DNA of 64,000 nucleotides from Acanthaster planci (lineage: Eukaryota > Echinodermata > Asteroidea > Valvatida > Acanthasteridae). Under the pieces are notes generated by a model. The model saw only the letters and a list, made by a program, of their open reading frames with translations. It was not told where the DNA came from and searched no databases. The position numbers and the translations under genes were made by a program. The DNA is taken from the NCBI RefSeq assembly GCF_001949145.1, contig NW_019091379.1, positions 694,532 through 758,531 on the forward strand, written 5' to 3'. Positions 63,501-64,000 of the stretch are shown here, one piece after another (the stretch's first letter is position 1; each line of letters starts with the position of its first letter).

Positions 63501-64000
63501 GTAAAGAATTTGCCAGCCAACATTAATTAAGCAGTAGCGTTAGTGGGATTAGATGTAAATGATGAATGGATTGGTGGGGATTATCCTGTACGCATATTGA
63601 CAGACCTGTCTTAACCCCTTGGGATTAATGGTATCCAGGCACGCGTAAGTTGACAATGATACGCTGTGGGATTTTGCAAACTCAAAACAAACACTCTGTG
63701 GCACTTATGCAACGATGAAACTATAATTGCACGTAGACGGTTACATAAATTGGGGGTGGGGTGGGATGGGGTGGGGAAAGGTGGGAGGATGACTTGCCCA
63801 ACCATGGAAATTTTAAAAGGTGTGGGGGGCGAAACCATATATTCTACATAGGGTGCGATGTTCATAATAAAGATGTACATCTGTAATATGTATCAAATTC
63901 AGGCAGAATCTTACATCATATTTATGGCTTTTTAAAATTGCTTTCCCTTTTTCGTGATATTGCAAAAGTTTAGTCGTAGGAAAATCCTGAAGATGCTTTA
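57519..64000 (+). other. STT3B 3' UTR and downstream flank
   Basis: No coding gene is recognised on either strand. The 3' UTR end cannot be fixed. A weak ATTAAA lies at 58082; AATAAA occurs at 60846, 61340 and 62764. Two TGTAAATA sequences (60153 and 60277) match the Pumilio target motif, relevant only if the UTR reaches that far. Homopolymers and a G-rich patch near 63750 are the only repeats seen. Confidence 0.6.
60846..62769 (+). terminator. candidate polyadenylation signals for STT3B
   Basis: AATAAA hexamers at 60846-60851, 61340-61345 and 62764-62769, in the sense orientation downstream of the stop codon. Any one implies a 3' UTR of 3.3-5.3 kb. No GT-rich downstream element is decisive, and the nearer variant ATTAAA at 58082 would give a short UTR. 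Confidence 0.3.

Overview
This is a stretch of animal genome with introns, not a bacterial or viral window. Two protein-coding genes can be read, arranged head to head. The kind of animal is an inference. Both proteins match vertebrate orthologues closely exon by exon, but the DNA is full of small foldback transposons, tRNA-derived SINEs and recurring palindromes (ACATGTACATGTA, TACCGGTA, TAGGCCTA). That fits a marine invertebrate deuterostome, with an echinoderm (perhaps a sea star) as my best guess. Two runs of N (4902-5128 and 56283-57183) show a draft assembly.

Left part (1-10620, minus strand): the 5' part of a DIPK2-type gene (DIPK2A/C3orf58 family of secretory-pathway divergent kinases). 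It has three coding exons (9814-10547, 4333-4474 and 1-133) and runs off the left edge. A good splice acceptor lies just upstream of the start codon, so at least one non-coding first exon is expected; a candidate ends at 13379.

Middle (about 10.6-22.4 kb): promoter and intergenic DNA between the two divergent genes. It holds a hAT-like foldback element at 18048-18293 and a degenerate array of about 50-bp units 0.6-1 kb before the second gene.

Right part (22451-57518, plus strand): a complete STT3B gene, encoding the catalytic subunit of the oligosaccharyltransferase. I could place 18 coding exons, and the reading phase closes at every junction. They encode 842 residues with all catalytic motifs present (EFDPW, DNE, SVSE, WWDYG, and the DxxK motif). 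One intron uses a GC-AG donor. The introns carry two minisatellites, several MITEs, a CORE-SINE and a tandem duplication that copies the exon 14 splice donor four times. From 57519 to the end lies 3' UTR and flanking DNA with no further gene recognised.

Functionally both products belong to the secretory pathway (ER N-glycosylation; Golgi or secreted kinase-like protein), but nothing in the sequence shows that they act together. I found no new enzyme system. The unusual content is in splicing-related repeats, intronic inverted repeats and transposon relics.
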